NCBI RefSeq assembly: GCF_001439845.1
Contig: NZ_JYLO01000009.1
Coordinates: 124,001-188,000 of the forward strand
DNA length: 64,000 nucleotides
Direction: 5' to 3'
Source: Pseudomonas lactis
GTDB taxonomy: Bacteria > Pseudomonadota > Gammaproteobacteria > Pseudomonadales > Pseudomonadaceae
Shown piece by piece: positions 15,778-23,270 of this stretch. The notes below the pieces were generated by a model. The model searched no databases, was not told where the DNA came from, and was given only the letters and a program-made list of their open reading frames with translations. A program made the position numbers and the translations under genes. The stretch's first letter is position 1. Every line of letters begins with the position of its first letter.

Positions 15778-16682
15778 TGTTCGAACTCCGAGTGTTGGAT
15801 GGTTCGCATCAAGGGGCCGCGCTGCCTCTGTTTGGTGAGCAATGGAGCCTTGGCGCCAACGCGGGCGCCGACCTCTTGCTGGATGACCCTGGTGTCGCCG
15901 AGCACCACGCACGCCTGTTATTGCTCGAAGGGCGATGGTCGGTGCAGGCTGAAGCGGGGCTGCTGAAAAACAGCGATGGGCAAATGTTGGCGCAGATCGG
16001 CGATCTGGCACTCAACACGCCGTTTGTGATTGGCTCCGTCAGCTTGTGTGTCAGCCCTGCCGATCATCCTTGGCGCCAGGCATCAGTGCTCAAACCGCCT
16101 CAGCCGGCAACGGAGCCCTTGCCCCAGGCGCCATTGCCGCTGACGCTGTCTTCCATTTCCGCGTTGCAGCAAAAACGCTTGGTCAGCCTGGTGCTGCTAT
16201 GCGCCGTGATCATCGCTGCGGTCGGCATTATCTTCAGCGGTGAGCGCGAGGCCCAGGCATCGCTGATGCCGGCGGTCATTCAGAAACCTGGGTTGGACTC
16301 ACCCGCTGAGGTGCGCCAGCAACTCGTGAGGATGCTCAACGAGCGCGAATTGCTCCAGCGTGTCAGCTTGCAGATCGTCAATGGTCAGATTGCCCTCAAT
16401 GGTGTTGTTTCCCAAGATGAAGTGGAACTGATTGCGCGCATGCTCGACCGTTTTGCCGAGCAATTCGACACTGTGGTGCCGGTGATCAGTCGCGTACGGG
16501 TACGCGATGCCAGGTTACCGTTCAAGATCTTGCAGATAGTGGGCGGTCCGAATGGCCACGTGGTGCTTGAAGAAGGAACCCGCTTATTCGTGGGTGATGA
16601 AGTAGATGGTCTGCGCCTGGTTTTGATCGATAACAGCAAAGTGGTTTTCGACGGCGAGCAACGTTATGAGGTGGGCTGGTGA
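15777..16682 (+). CDS. hrpQ: Type III inner-ring protein HrpQ (SctD)
   Basis: A 301-residue protein with an N-terminal cytoplasmic FHA-like domain (about 1-105: LDGSHQGAALPLFGEQWSLGANAGADLLLDDPGVAEHHARL), one membrane helix (about 136-156: LVSLVLLCAVIIAAVGIIFS) and a periplasmic part with ring-building motifs. SctD makes the outer of the two inner-membrane rings, contacting HrcJ and the secretin HrcC. The stop overlaps the GTG start of hrcN. The upstream G7 mini-ORF could give an N-terminally extended form. Confidence 0.9.
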   Translation: MFELRVLDGSHQGAALPLFGEQWSLGANAGADLLLDDPGVAEHHARLLLLEGRWSVQAEAGLLKNSDGQMLAQIGDLALNTPFVIGSVSLCVSPADHPWRQASVLKPPQPATEPLPQAPLPLTLSSISALQQKRLVSLVLLCAVIIAAVGIIFSGEREAQASLMPAVIQKPGLDSPAEVRQQLVRMLNERELLQRVSLQIVNGQIALNGVVSQDEVELIARMLDRFAEQFDTVVPVISRVRVRDARLPFKILQIVGGPNGHVVLEEGTRLFVGDEVDGLRLVLIDNSKVVFDGEQRYEVGW

Positions 16683-18037
16683 AGGGGTCGCTGCAGGAGC
16701 GTCTGGAGGCCTGGCAACTGAACCAGTCACAGGCGTTGAGCAGTTTCGCACCGGTGACAATGCGCGGTCGTATTCAGCGCGTGAACGGCATGCTGCTGCA
16801 ATGCCGATTGCCGCAGGCCCGTATCGGCGACCTATGCCAAGTGGAAAAAACACCAGGCGACTACATGCTCGCCGAGATCATCGGGTTCGATCAGCGCGAT
16901 GCGGTGCTCAGTGCCCTGGGCAATCTGGAAGGCGTGCGTGTAGGGGCCAGCGTTGCGCGGTTGGGGGTTCCGCATCAGGTTCGGGTCGGTGATGAGCTGT
17001 TGGGACAGGTGCTGGATGGTTTTGGTCGCCCGATTGCGGGCGATGGTGTGGGCGCGTTCGTGGAAGCGGACACACCTGGGGCGACCACCGTGTTATGCGA
17101 GGCGCCTCTTCCTACCGAACGGCCGCGGATCAACCGTGCACTCGCTACGGGTGTGCGCTCGATTGATGGTCTGATGACCCTAGGGGAAGGCCAGCGTGTG
17201 GGGCTGTTTGCCGGTGCCGGTTGTGGCAAGACCACCTTGTTGGCCGAGATCGCCCGTAACGTGGAGTGCGATGTGATCGTATTCGGTCTCATCGGGGAGC
17301 GGGGCCGGGAGTTGCGCGAGTTTCTTGATCACGAACTGGACGAGCAGTTGCGTGCCAAGGCCGTGTTGGTGTGCGCAACCTCCGACCGCTCAAGCATGGA
17401 GCGCGCGCGTGCCGCGTTCACGGCAACCGCGCTGGCCGAAGGTTTCCGGCGTAAGGGCCAGCGGGTGCTGTTGCTGATCGACTCTCTGACGCGTTTTGCC
17501 AGGGCCCAGCGTGAAATCGGCCTGGCTGCCGGTGAACCCTTGGGGCGCGGTGGTCTGCCGCCGTCGGTCTACAGTTTGCTGCCACGCTTGGTGGAGCGTG
17601 CCGGCTTGACCCGTGAAGGCGTGATCACGGCCATCTATACAGTGCTGATCGAACAGGACTCCATGAACGATCCGGTGGCGGATGAGGTGCGCTCTCTGCT
17701 CGACGGGCATATCGTCCTGTCGCGCAAGCTGGCCGAGCGCGGCCACTACCCGGCGGTCGATGTACTGGCCAGCCTTTCGCGGATTCTGAGCAATGTCGCC
17801 GAGCCCGTGCATATCCGTGCCGGTACGGCGTTACGACGCTTGCTGTCGGCTTACCAGCAGATCGAGCTGATGCTCAAGCTAGGGGAATATCAGCCCGGCA
17901 ACGATGCGCTCACCGACCTGGCAGTTGACAGTCGGCAGGCGGTGGATGGCTTTCTACGCCAGGACTTGCGCGAACCTTCGCCGCTTGCCGCCACCATGGA
18001 TCAATTGGCTGAGTTGACCGCCCATGTCCCATTCTGA
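16679..18037 (+). CDS. hrcN: Type III secretion ATPase HrcN (SctN)
   Basis: A 452-residue F1-like ATPase that strips chaperones and unfolds substrates at the base of the injectisome. Walker A is GAGCGKTT near residues 178-185, Walker B VLLLIDSLTRFARAQREIG near 263-281, and the segment GERGREVREF-like GERGRELREF is visible. GTG start within a GTGA overlap with hrpQ. The length is normal for the family. It works with HrpE (SctL) and HrpO (SctO), both encoded in this cluster. Confidence 0.96.
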   Translation: MKGSLQERLEAWQLNQSQALSSFAPVTMRGRIQRVNGMLLQCRLPQARIGDLCQVEKTPGDYMLAEIIGFDQRDAVLSALGNLEGVRVGASVARLGVPHQVRVGDELLGQVLDGFGRPIAGDGVGAFVEADTPGATTVLCEAPLPTERPRINRALATGVRSIDGLMTLGEGQRVGLFAGAGCGKTTLLAEIARNVECDVIVFGLIGERGRELREFLDHELDEQLRAKAVLVCATSDRSSMERARAAFTATALAEGFRRKGQRVLLLIDSLTRFARAQREIGLAAGEPLGRGGLPPSVYSLLPRLVERAGLTREGVITAIYTVLIEQDSMNDPVADEVRSLLDGHIVLSRKLAERGHYPAVDVLASLSRILSNVAEPVHIRAGTALRRLLSAYQQIELMLKLGEYQPGNDALTDLAVDSRQAVDGFLRQDLREPSPLAATMDQLAELTAHVPF

Positions 18038-18452
18038 AGTGTTACCGGGTGAAATCGACACCCTGCGACGTTTGCGCCGACACCGTGCTGACCGCGCCGA
18101 GCGTGCGCTGCGTGAGGCAAAACGGGCGCAGCAAGCGCTGGTCGAGCATATCCGGGAGGCGCAAGAAGTCCTCGAGCAAACCCGCCTGGAAGAGGCCCGG
18201 CAATGCGCCGAGCTGTTGAGTTTGCACCAGGGGCAGGTAGTGACGTTCAAGGCGCTGAAAAACTGGAATGCCAAGGAGCGGCAATTATCGGCGGGTACCC
18301 GGCGTGAAGAAGGCCAGTTGTTGCAACTCAAAGAGCAGCAGCACGAGCAGGCTGCACAGGTCGGCCACGCGCAGAAACACGTCACCTTGTGCTTGCGCCA
18401 GGTGGAAAAAATCCAAGAGCTATCTAAGTTACTGACGCAGGAGCCGATATGA
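18024..18452 (+). CDS. hrpO: Type III stalk protein HrpO (SctO)
   Basis: A 142-residue, highly charged, almost entirely helical protein (RRLRRHRADRAERALREAKRAQQALVEHIREAQEVLEQTRLEEARQ...). It fits the YscO/FliJ family, a coiled-coil stalk that enters the SctN ring and links it to SctV. It is recognised by position after hrcN, length and helical hairpin rather than by a motif. It overlaps hrcN by 14 bases and hrpP by 4. Confidence 0.8.
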   Translation: MSHSEVLPGEIDTLRRLRRHRADRAERALREAKRAQQALVEHIREAQEVLEQTRLEEARQCAELLSLHQGQVVTFKALKNWNAKERQLSAGTRREEGQLLQLKEQQHEQAAQVGHAQKHVTLCLRQVEKIQELSKLLTQEPI

Positions 18453-18910
18453 AACAGGTTTCAGTTAGTCCGCCTGAACGTCCGCGTCCGCGTGAGTCTC
18501 GCGATGACCGTGCGCCTGAATTCGGCGCCCTCGTGCCTTGGGAGCAAGGACGATTGTTCGCCCGGTTGTTTAACGATGGGGGCCAGGACGGCGGGGGATA
18601 TGGAACGTCTCTGAACGCAATCAAAGCCTCGGGCGATGTCGCCATGATCGAGGCGTTGACCGAGCAGTTGGCGCCGCGAATGCTCGTCGGTTCGCAATGG
18701 CCGATGATGGCGGTTTTTCACCTGGGCCGCCTGGGACGGATCAACGCCAGTGTCCGCCGGGAGCAGGGGAGCTGGAATGTCGAGCTGGACGCGGAGCAAG
18801 ACAACACGGCGCGCTGGCTCAGTGGCGTACGCCAACAATGTGAGCAACGGCTGGCGGCGAGCCTGCGCCAGCCCGTCAATGTGTATCTGGCAAAATCGGC
18901 GCAGGCATGA
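18449..18910 (+). CDS. hrpP: Type III needle-length/specificity-switch protein HrpP (SctP)
   Basis: A 153-residue protein. The first 35 residues are Pro/Arg/Asp-rich (SPPERPRPRESRDDRAPEF), the rest is a compact C-terminal domain ending in QRLAASLRQPVNVYLAK, as in HrpP-type members of the T3S4 substrate-switch group. P. syringae HrpP is somewhat longer. It lies between hrpO and hrcQ with 4-base overlaps on both sides. The assignment rests on the order of genes and the C-terminal pattern. Confidence 0.75.
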   Translation: MKQVSVSPPERPRPRESRDDRAPEFGALVPWEQGRLFARLFNDGGQDGGGYGTSLNAIKASGDVAMIEALTEQLAPRMLVGSQWPMMAVFHLGRLGRINASVRREQGSWNVELDAEQDNTARWLSGVRQQCEQRLAASLRQPVNVYLAKSAQA

Positions 18911-19920
18911 TGCTGCCACCTCTGATATTTCCCACATTCAAAGCCGATATTGCGGTTGCCCGGCAGCGGTTGGGGCAAGGGTTGTGTATGCCGTTCGAGG
19001 TCGCCGGGTCGAGAGGCGAGTTGAGAATGGAGCCTGGTACTGCTCCGGTGGGTATACAGCCGCTCTGCTTCGAAACCGCCTGTGGAGTATTGGCCTTCAG
19101 TGAGCCAGGACCGCAGTTGAGCTTGATGGGCGAATGCCCGGTGACGTTCGCACAAGCCGGCAACGATCCCGACGCCTGGTTCTGGGAGTTGTTTCAGCAT
19201 CATCTGAGCCCTCACGTGCAAGCGCTGTTTGGTTACCTGCGTTTGCTGCCCGGCACCCGCCCCTTGAACTTTGGTTGTCGACTCTGCGTGACGCTCGGCG
19301 CCTCTCGCGTCACGGGCTATCTGTGGCTGTCTGTCGAGAGCTTTCTGGCGCTATGCAAGGCGGGGCCGTGGCGGCTCAAGGCTGAGCCAATGCCGGCGCA
19401 GTTTCAGCTGGCGGTGGACGTAACGCTCGGGCGCCTGCGGTTGTCCATGCACCAGCTGCGCAGCTTGCGTGTCGGTGACGTGCTGGTGCTTGAACGAGCC
19501 TTTTTCAGTGCGTCGGGAACCGGCCACGTGCAGGTTGGCAAACAGCGTCTGGTGGGCTGGATCGACGCTGGATCCGGGCCGACGCGTCTTACCCTTACTT
19601 CTATCGAGGATATGTTTGTGGACGAGGATTTTGCAACACAGCCTTACTCAGGGCATGAGGATGAAACAGCGGTGATGGATGTGTTCGGGCATGAACCCTT
19701 CGACGAGCTGAGCATGGCGCTCAATGTGCGGTGCGGTACGCTGAACCTGACCCTCGGCGAATTGCGCAACCTTGCGCCTGGCGCGGTGCTGGGGGTCGCA
19801 GGCTACGCCCCTGGCACTGCGGGGCTCTACTACGGCGACCGCCCCCTCGGCCAGGGCCAGTTGGTTGAAGTGGACGGGCGGCTGGGGCTGCAGATGACTC
19901 GCGTGATCTTTTCTCGATGA
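18907..19920 (+). CDS. hrcQ: Type III cytoplasmic ring (sorting platform) protein HrcQ (SctQ), undivided
   Basis: A 337-residue protein with two SpoA-type domains, one in the middle (about 165-225: LAVDVTLGRLRLSMHQLRSLRVGDVLVLE) and one at the C-terminus (about 265-335: LNVRCGTLNLTLGELRNLAPGAVLGVAGYA). It builds the sorting platform that docks ATPase and cargo. In P. syringae the same protein is split into hrcQA and hrcQB; here it is one frame without a break. An internal start giving a separate C-terminal piece, as known for YscQ/Spa33, is possible but not visible with certainty. Confidence 0.88.
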   Translation: MMLPPLIFPTFKADIAVARQRLGQGLCMPFEVAGSRGELRMEPGTAPVGIQPLCFETACGVLAFSEPGPQLSLMGECPVTFAQAGNDPDAWFWELFQHHLSPHVQALFGYLRLLPGTRPLNFGCRLCVTLGASRVTGYLWLSVESFLALCKAGPWRLKAEPMPAQFQLAVDVTLGRLRLSMHQLRSLRVGDVLVLERAFFSASGTGHVQVGKQRLVGWIDAGSGPTRLTLTSIEDMFVDEDFATQPYSGHEDETAVMDVFGHEPFDELSMALNVRCGTLNLTLGELRNLAPGAVLGVAGYAPGTAGLYYGDRPLGQGQLVEVDGRLGLQMTRVIFSR

Positions 19921-20540
19921 GTAGTTTCCAGGGAATAGATCCGGTCGTCCTGGCAATATTTCTGGGGGCATTGTCGTTGATGCCCATGCTGTTGGTCGTC
20001 TGCACGGCGTTCCTGAAGATCGTGATTGTGCTGATGATCACCCGCAATGCCATCGGTGTGCAGCAGGTGCCTCCGGGCATGGCCATCAATGGTATTGCCC
20101 TGGCGGCCACCCTGTTCATCATGGCGCCTGTAGGCTATGAGATGGCCGAGATCGTCAAGGTGTCGCCCCTGGACCTGACCAGCGTGGGCGCACTTCAGCA
20201 GACGGGAATGGAGGCGATCAAACCGGATATCCTTACCCACCTGTTGGAAAATGCCATGCGCATGTGGCCGGCACAGATGGCGCAGGAGGTTCAACGTGAG
20301 GACCTGATCCTGCTGGCGCCGGCCTTTGTGCTGTCACAGTTGCAGGCGGGGTTCGAAATCGGCTTCCTGATCTATATCCCTTTCATCGTGATTGACCTGA
20401 TTGTCTCCAATCTCTTGTTGGCGCTGGGGATGCAAATGGTCTCGCCCATGACCATTTCCCTGCCGCTCAAATTGCTCTTGTTCGTGATGGTCTCCGGGTG
20501 GTCGCGGTTGCTCGACAGCCTGTTCCTTTCCTATCTCTGA
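19917..20540 (+). CDS. hrcR: Type III export apparatus protein HrcR (SctR)
   Basis: A 207-residue FliP/SctR family protein with four membrane segments. It carries the hallmark LSLMPMLLVVCTAFLKIVIVLMITRNAIGVQQVPPGMAINGIAL near the N-terminus and the C-terminal LGMQMVSPMTISLPLKLLLFVMVSGW. Five copies form the core of the export pore together with HrcS and HrcT. ATG overlaps the hrcQ stop. Full length and intact. Confidence 0.95.
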   Translation: MSSFQGIDPVVLAIFLGALSLMPMLLVVCTAFLKIVIVLMITRNAIGVQQVPPGMAINGIALAATLFIMAPVGYEMAEIVKVSPLDLTSVGALQQTGMEAIKPDILTHLLENAMRMWPAQMAQEVQREDLILLAPAFVLSQLQAGFEIGFLIYIPFIVIDLIVSNLLLALGMQMVSPMTISLPLKLLLFVMVSGWSRLLDSLFLSYL

Positions 20541-20547
20541 GTGGCCT

Positions 20548-20811
20548 ATGGAACCCATCGTATTATTCAAGCAGGGCATGTTGCTGGTAGTGATGCTGAC
20601 GGCGCCGCCGCTGATTGTGGCGGTGGTGGTGGGGGTCATGACCTCCCTGGTGCAGGCGCTGATGCAGGTGCAGGACCAGACGTTACCCTTTGGTATCAAG
20701 CTGGTGGCAGTGGGGATCACCCTGATCATGACCGGCCGCTGGATCGGTGTGGAGTTGATCCAATTGATGAACGTGACCTTTGACATGATCGGTCGCTCGG
20801 CCCTGCACTGA
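20548..20811 (+). CDS. hrcS: Type III export apparatus protein HrcS (SctS)
   Basis: An 87-residue FliQ/SctS protein with two membrane helices separated by a short loop (TAPPLIVAVVVGVMTSLVQALMQVQDQTLPFGIKLVAVGITLIMTGRWIG). The loop with VQ(D/E)QTLPF is characteristic. It surrounds the SctR/SctT pore. Seven bases after hrcR; intact and of normal length. Confidence 0.95.
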   Translation: MEPIVLFKQGMLLVVMLTAPPLIVAVVVGVMTSLVQALMQVQDQTLPFGIKLVAVGITLIMTGRWIGVELIQLMNVTFDMIGRSALH

Positions 20812-20821
20812 GGTCTTGCCT

Positions 20822-21610
20822 GTGCTGCTATATCTTGAGTATTTGCCCAGCCTGCTGGTCGCCATGGCGCGTATCTACCCCTGTGCCTTCCTCGTGGCGG
20901 CATTCTGTTTTCAACATATACGCGGCATGCTGCGGCACAGCATTGTGATGGTCATGGCACTGCTGCCTGCACCTGCCATTCACGTCATGCTGGCGGGCCA
21001 GGAATACTCGGCGCTGATGCTCGGTGGGCTGGTCTTCAAAGAGTTGGCCCTGGGATTATTGCTGGGCGTGTTGCTGTCCATGCCGTTCTGGCTGTTCGAG
21101 TCGGTTGGGGCGTTGCTGGACAACCAGCGGGGCGCTTTGGCCGGTGGTCAGCTCAACCCCTCGCTTGGTCCAGACGCTACGCCAGCCGGGCACTTGTTCA
21201 AGCAATTGGCGATTTTTTTGCTGATGGCCAGCATGGGCCTTGGGGCGTTGACGCAGGTGATCTGGGACAGCTATCTGCTCTGGCCACCGACGGTGTGGTT
21301 CCCACTGCCCGCTGCCGATGGCTTCGATGTATTTGTCGGCCTGCTGGGCGATACCTTCATGCACATGATGCTCTACGCCGCTCCCTTTATTGCAGTGCTG
21401 CTGTTGCTGGAGTTCGGCGTTGCCCTGCTGGGGGTCTACAGTCAGCAATTGCAAGTGAGTACGCTGGCGCCGCCCCTCAAGAGCCTGGCGGGTATCGGAG
21501 TGCTGTTGTTGTATTTTGCGTTGCTGCAGGACCTGATCGTCGGACGCATGGGCTTGCTTAAAGACCTCAAGCACTCCCTGGGCGTGTTTTTCGAGGTCTC
21601 GCTGTCATGA
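20822..21610 (+). CDS. hrcT: Type III export apparatus protein HrcT (SctT)
   Basis: A 262-residue FliR/SctT protein with about six membrane segments and the family stretch ALGLLLGVLLSMPFWLFESVGALLDNQRGA. It closes the top of the export pore. A GTG at 20822 was chosen as start because it is eight bases after a GAGG ribosome site; an in-frame TTG at 20816 would sit too close to it. The stop overlaps the hrcU start. Confidence 0.92.
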   Translation: MLLYLEYLPSLLVAMARIYPCAFLVAAFCFQHIRGMLRHSIVMVMALLPAPAIHVMLAGQEYSALMLGGLVFKELALGLLLGVLLSMPFWLFESVGALLDNQRGALAGGQLNPSLGPDATPAGHLFKQLAIFLLMASMGLGALTQVIWDSYLLWPPTVWFPLPAADGFDVFVGLLGDTFMHMMLYAAPFIAVLLLLEFGVALLGVYSQQLQVSTLAPPLKSLAGIGVLLLYFALLQDLIVGRMGLLKDLKHSLGVFFEVSLS

Positions 21611-22704
21611 GTGATTCGGGGGAAAAGAAGCACCCCGCGTCAGCCAAGAAGCTGCGCGATCAGCGTAAGAAAGGCCAAGTCGCCCAAAGCCAGGATGTGG
21701 GTAAGCTGCTGGTGCTGACAGCCATCAGCGAAATCGCCTTGTTCACCGCCGAAAGCAGCTTGCAACGTTTCCAGCAGTTGATGCTGCTGCCGATCTCGCG
21801 CCTGTCCTTGCCTTTCCCGCAGGCGCTGGAAGAAGTGATGGTCGAAGGCTTGATGTTGTTTTTCTCCTTCGCCCTGCTGATGGCCGCGGTGGCGATTATC
21901 ACGAAGCTGGTCAGCAGCTGGATGCAGTTCGGGATTCTGTTCGCACCGGACTCCTTGAAGCTCGACTTCAATCGTCTGAACCCGCTCAGCCAACTCAAGC
22001 AAATGTTCTCTGTCCAGTCGGTAATGAACCTGTTGATGAGCATCGTCAAGGCAACACTGCTGGGCCTGATCCTGTACGTGGTGATCTGGCCTTCCCTGGG
22101 GGTGTTGATCAATATGGCCAGCAGCGATCTGCAAAGCTACATCCTGGGGTTGATCGCCCTGTTCCGCTATCTGCTGCATGCCTGTCTTGGGTTATTGCTG
22201 GTGCTGGCGCTTATCGACCTGGCGATGCAGAAGTACTTCTTTGCCAAGCGCATGCGCATGACCCAGGTCGAGGTCGTGAAAGAGTACAAAGACATGGAGG
22301 GCGATCCCCACGTGAAGGGGCAGCGCCGCGCCCTGGCGCAGCAGTTGGCCCAGGAGGAGCCGAAGGTCAAGCTGCCCAAGCTGGAGGAGTCCGATATGCT
22401 GGTGGTCAACCCGACGCACTTTGCCGTGGCCTTGTATTACCGCCCCGGTGAAACGCCGCTGCCCCTGCTGGTGAGCAAAGGGACTGATGACGACGCCCGT
22501 GCGTTGATTGCTCGCGCCAAAGCGGCCGATGTACCGGTGATCCAGTGCGTGTGGTTGGCCCGTACGCTGTATACGAACAAGCTGGGGGCGACCATTCCTC
22601 GTGAAACTCTGCAGGCCGTGGCATTGATCTACCGCACCCTGCGCGAGCTTGATGATGAGGCCAAGCGTGAAACCCTGGAATTGCCGGAGCTTGATCTGCG
22701 TTGA
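21607..22704 (+). CDS. hrcU: Type III export switch protein HrcU (SctU)
   Basis: A 365-residue FlhB/SctU protein. The N-terminus is basic (KKHPASAKKLRDQRKKGQVAQSQD), four membrane segments follow (to about residue 205), and the cytoplasmic domain carries the self-cleavage site N268-P269-T270-H271. Cleavage between N and P changes substrate preference from early to later substrates together with HrpP. Last gene of the hrpJ operon; its stop codon abuts the stop codon of hrpV on the other strand with no base between. Confidence 0.95.
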   Translation: MSDSGEKKHPASAKKLRDQRKKGQVAQSQDVGKLLVLTAISEIALFTAESSLQRFQQLMLLPISRLSLPFPQALEEVMVEGLMLFFSFALLMAAVAIITKLVSSWMQFGILFAPDSLKLDFNRLNPLSQLKQMFSVQSVMNLLMSIVKATLLGLILYVVIWPSLGVLINMASSDLQSYILGLIALFRYLLHACLGLLLVLALIDLAMQKYFFAKRMRMTQVEVVKEYKDMEGDPHVKGQRRALAQQLAQEEPKVKLPKLEESDMLVVNPTHFAVALYYRPGETPLPLLVSKGTDDDARALIARAKAADVPVIQCVWLARTLYTNKLGATIPRETLQAVALIYRTLRELDDEAKRETLELPELDLR

Positions 22705-23070
22705 TCAGCCCCGGGTACGCGCATCCAGGGTTTCAAGGTTGGCCAACGACAACATTCGGCTGAGGAGGCTGTTGAGCAGGTTGCGCTGTGGAGGCAGTGC
22801 ATGCCAGATCACCAGGGCGTCCTGTGCGTCAATGTAGATAAAGCAGCCATCGAATGCCACGGCTTGCTCGAAACGCCGCTCCAGCACGTTCTGCAATTGT
22901 GAAGCTTGCAGTGCCTCGCGAGCCACGTGCAGGGCCAGACCCTGACGGGTTCCGGCTTGCAGGCTGCTGGCCGTTACCCCCGGGCCAAGTTTCAGGTGAG
23001 CGGCAGAGCCGCCCACCAGGCTGTCGAGGAAGACCTGGCGTTCATCGGCCGGGGTTCCGTGGGCGCTCAT
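22705..23070 (-). CDS. hrpV: Type III regulator HrpV
   Basis: A 121-residue small cytoplasmic protein found by position (last gene of the hrpF-hrpG-hrcC-hrpT-hrpV operon) and by the pattern LEARFEQ-like LERRFEQAVAFDGCFIYIDAQDALVIWHALP. In P. syringae HrpV binds HrpS and represses hrpL expression, and HrpG relieves this. The start at 23070 was chosen because its ATG overlaps the hrpT stop; a longer frame to 23145 would run into hrpT. Since this cluster has a single activator instead of HrpR/HrpS, HrpV would act on that one. Confidence 0.78.
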   Translation of the reverse strand: MSAHGTPADERQVFLDSLVGGSAAHLKLGPGVTASSLQAGTRQGLALHVAREALQASQLQNVLERRFEQAVAFDGCFIYIDAQDALVIWHALPPQRNLLNSLLSRMLSLANLETLDARTRG

Positions 23071-23270
23071 CGTTCCAGCGACACTGTCTGATAGTCCGGA
23101 CGTTCTCCGGCTGGGCCGGGTTCGACGCGCATTTGTGGCGGCCACCAGATCACCAGCTTGTCCTTGGTCGATTGCGGACGTGAGCAGGAGTCGCCCTTGC
23201 AGGTGGGCGTGCAGCCGGCGACAAGCAGCGCCGCGCCGATCAGGGTGACGTACAGCAAGCGATGTTTCAT
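23067..23270 (-). CDS. hrpT: Type III lipoprotein HrpT (secretin pilotin-like)
   Basis: A 67-residue lipoprotein with signal sequence and lipobox (LLVAGC, Cys at 20) followed by a short Cys-containing tail (TPTCKGDSCSRPQSTKDKLVIWWPP). It lies between hrcC and hrpV with 4-base overlaps on both sides. HrpT of P. syringae is a small outer-membrane lipoprotein needed for HrcC secretin function. Recognised by size, lipobox and position. Confidence 0.82.
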   Translation of the reverse strand: MKHRLLYVTLIGAALLVAGCTPTCKGDSCSRPQSTKDKLVIWWPPQMRVEPGPAGERPDYQTVSLER

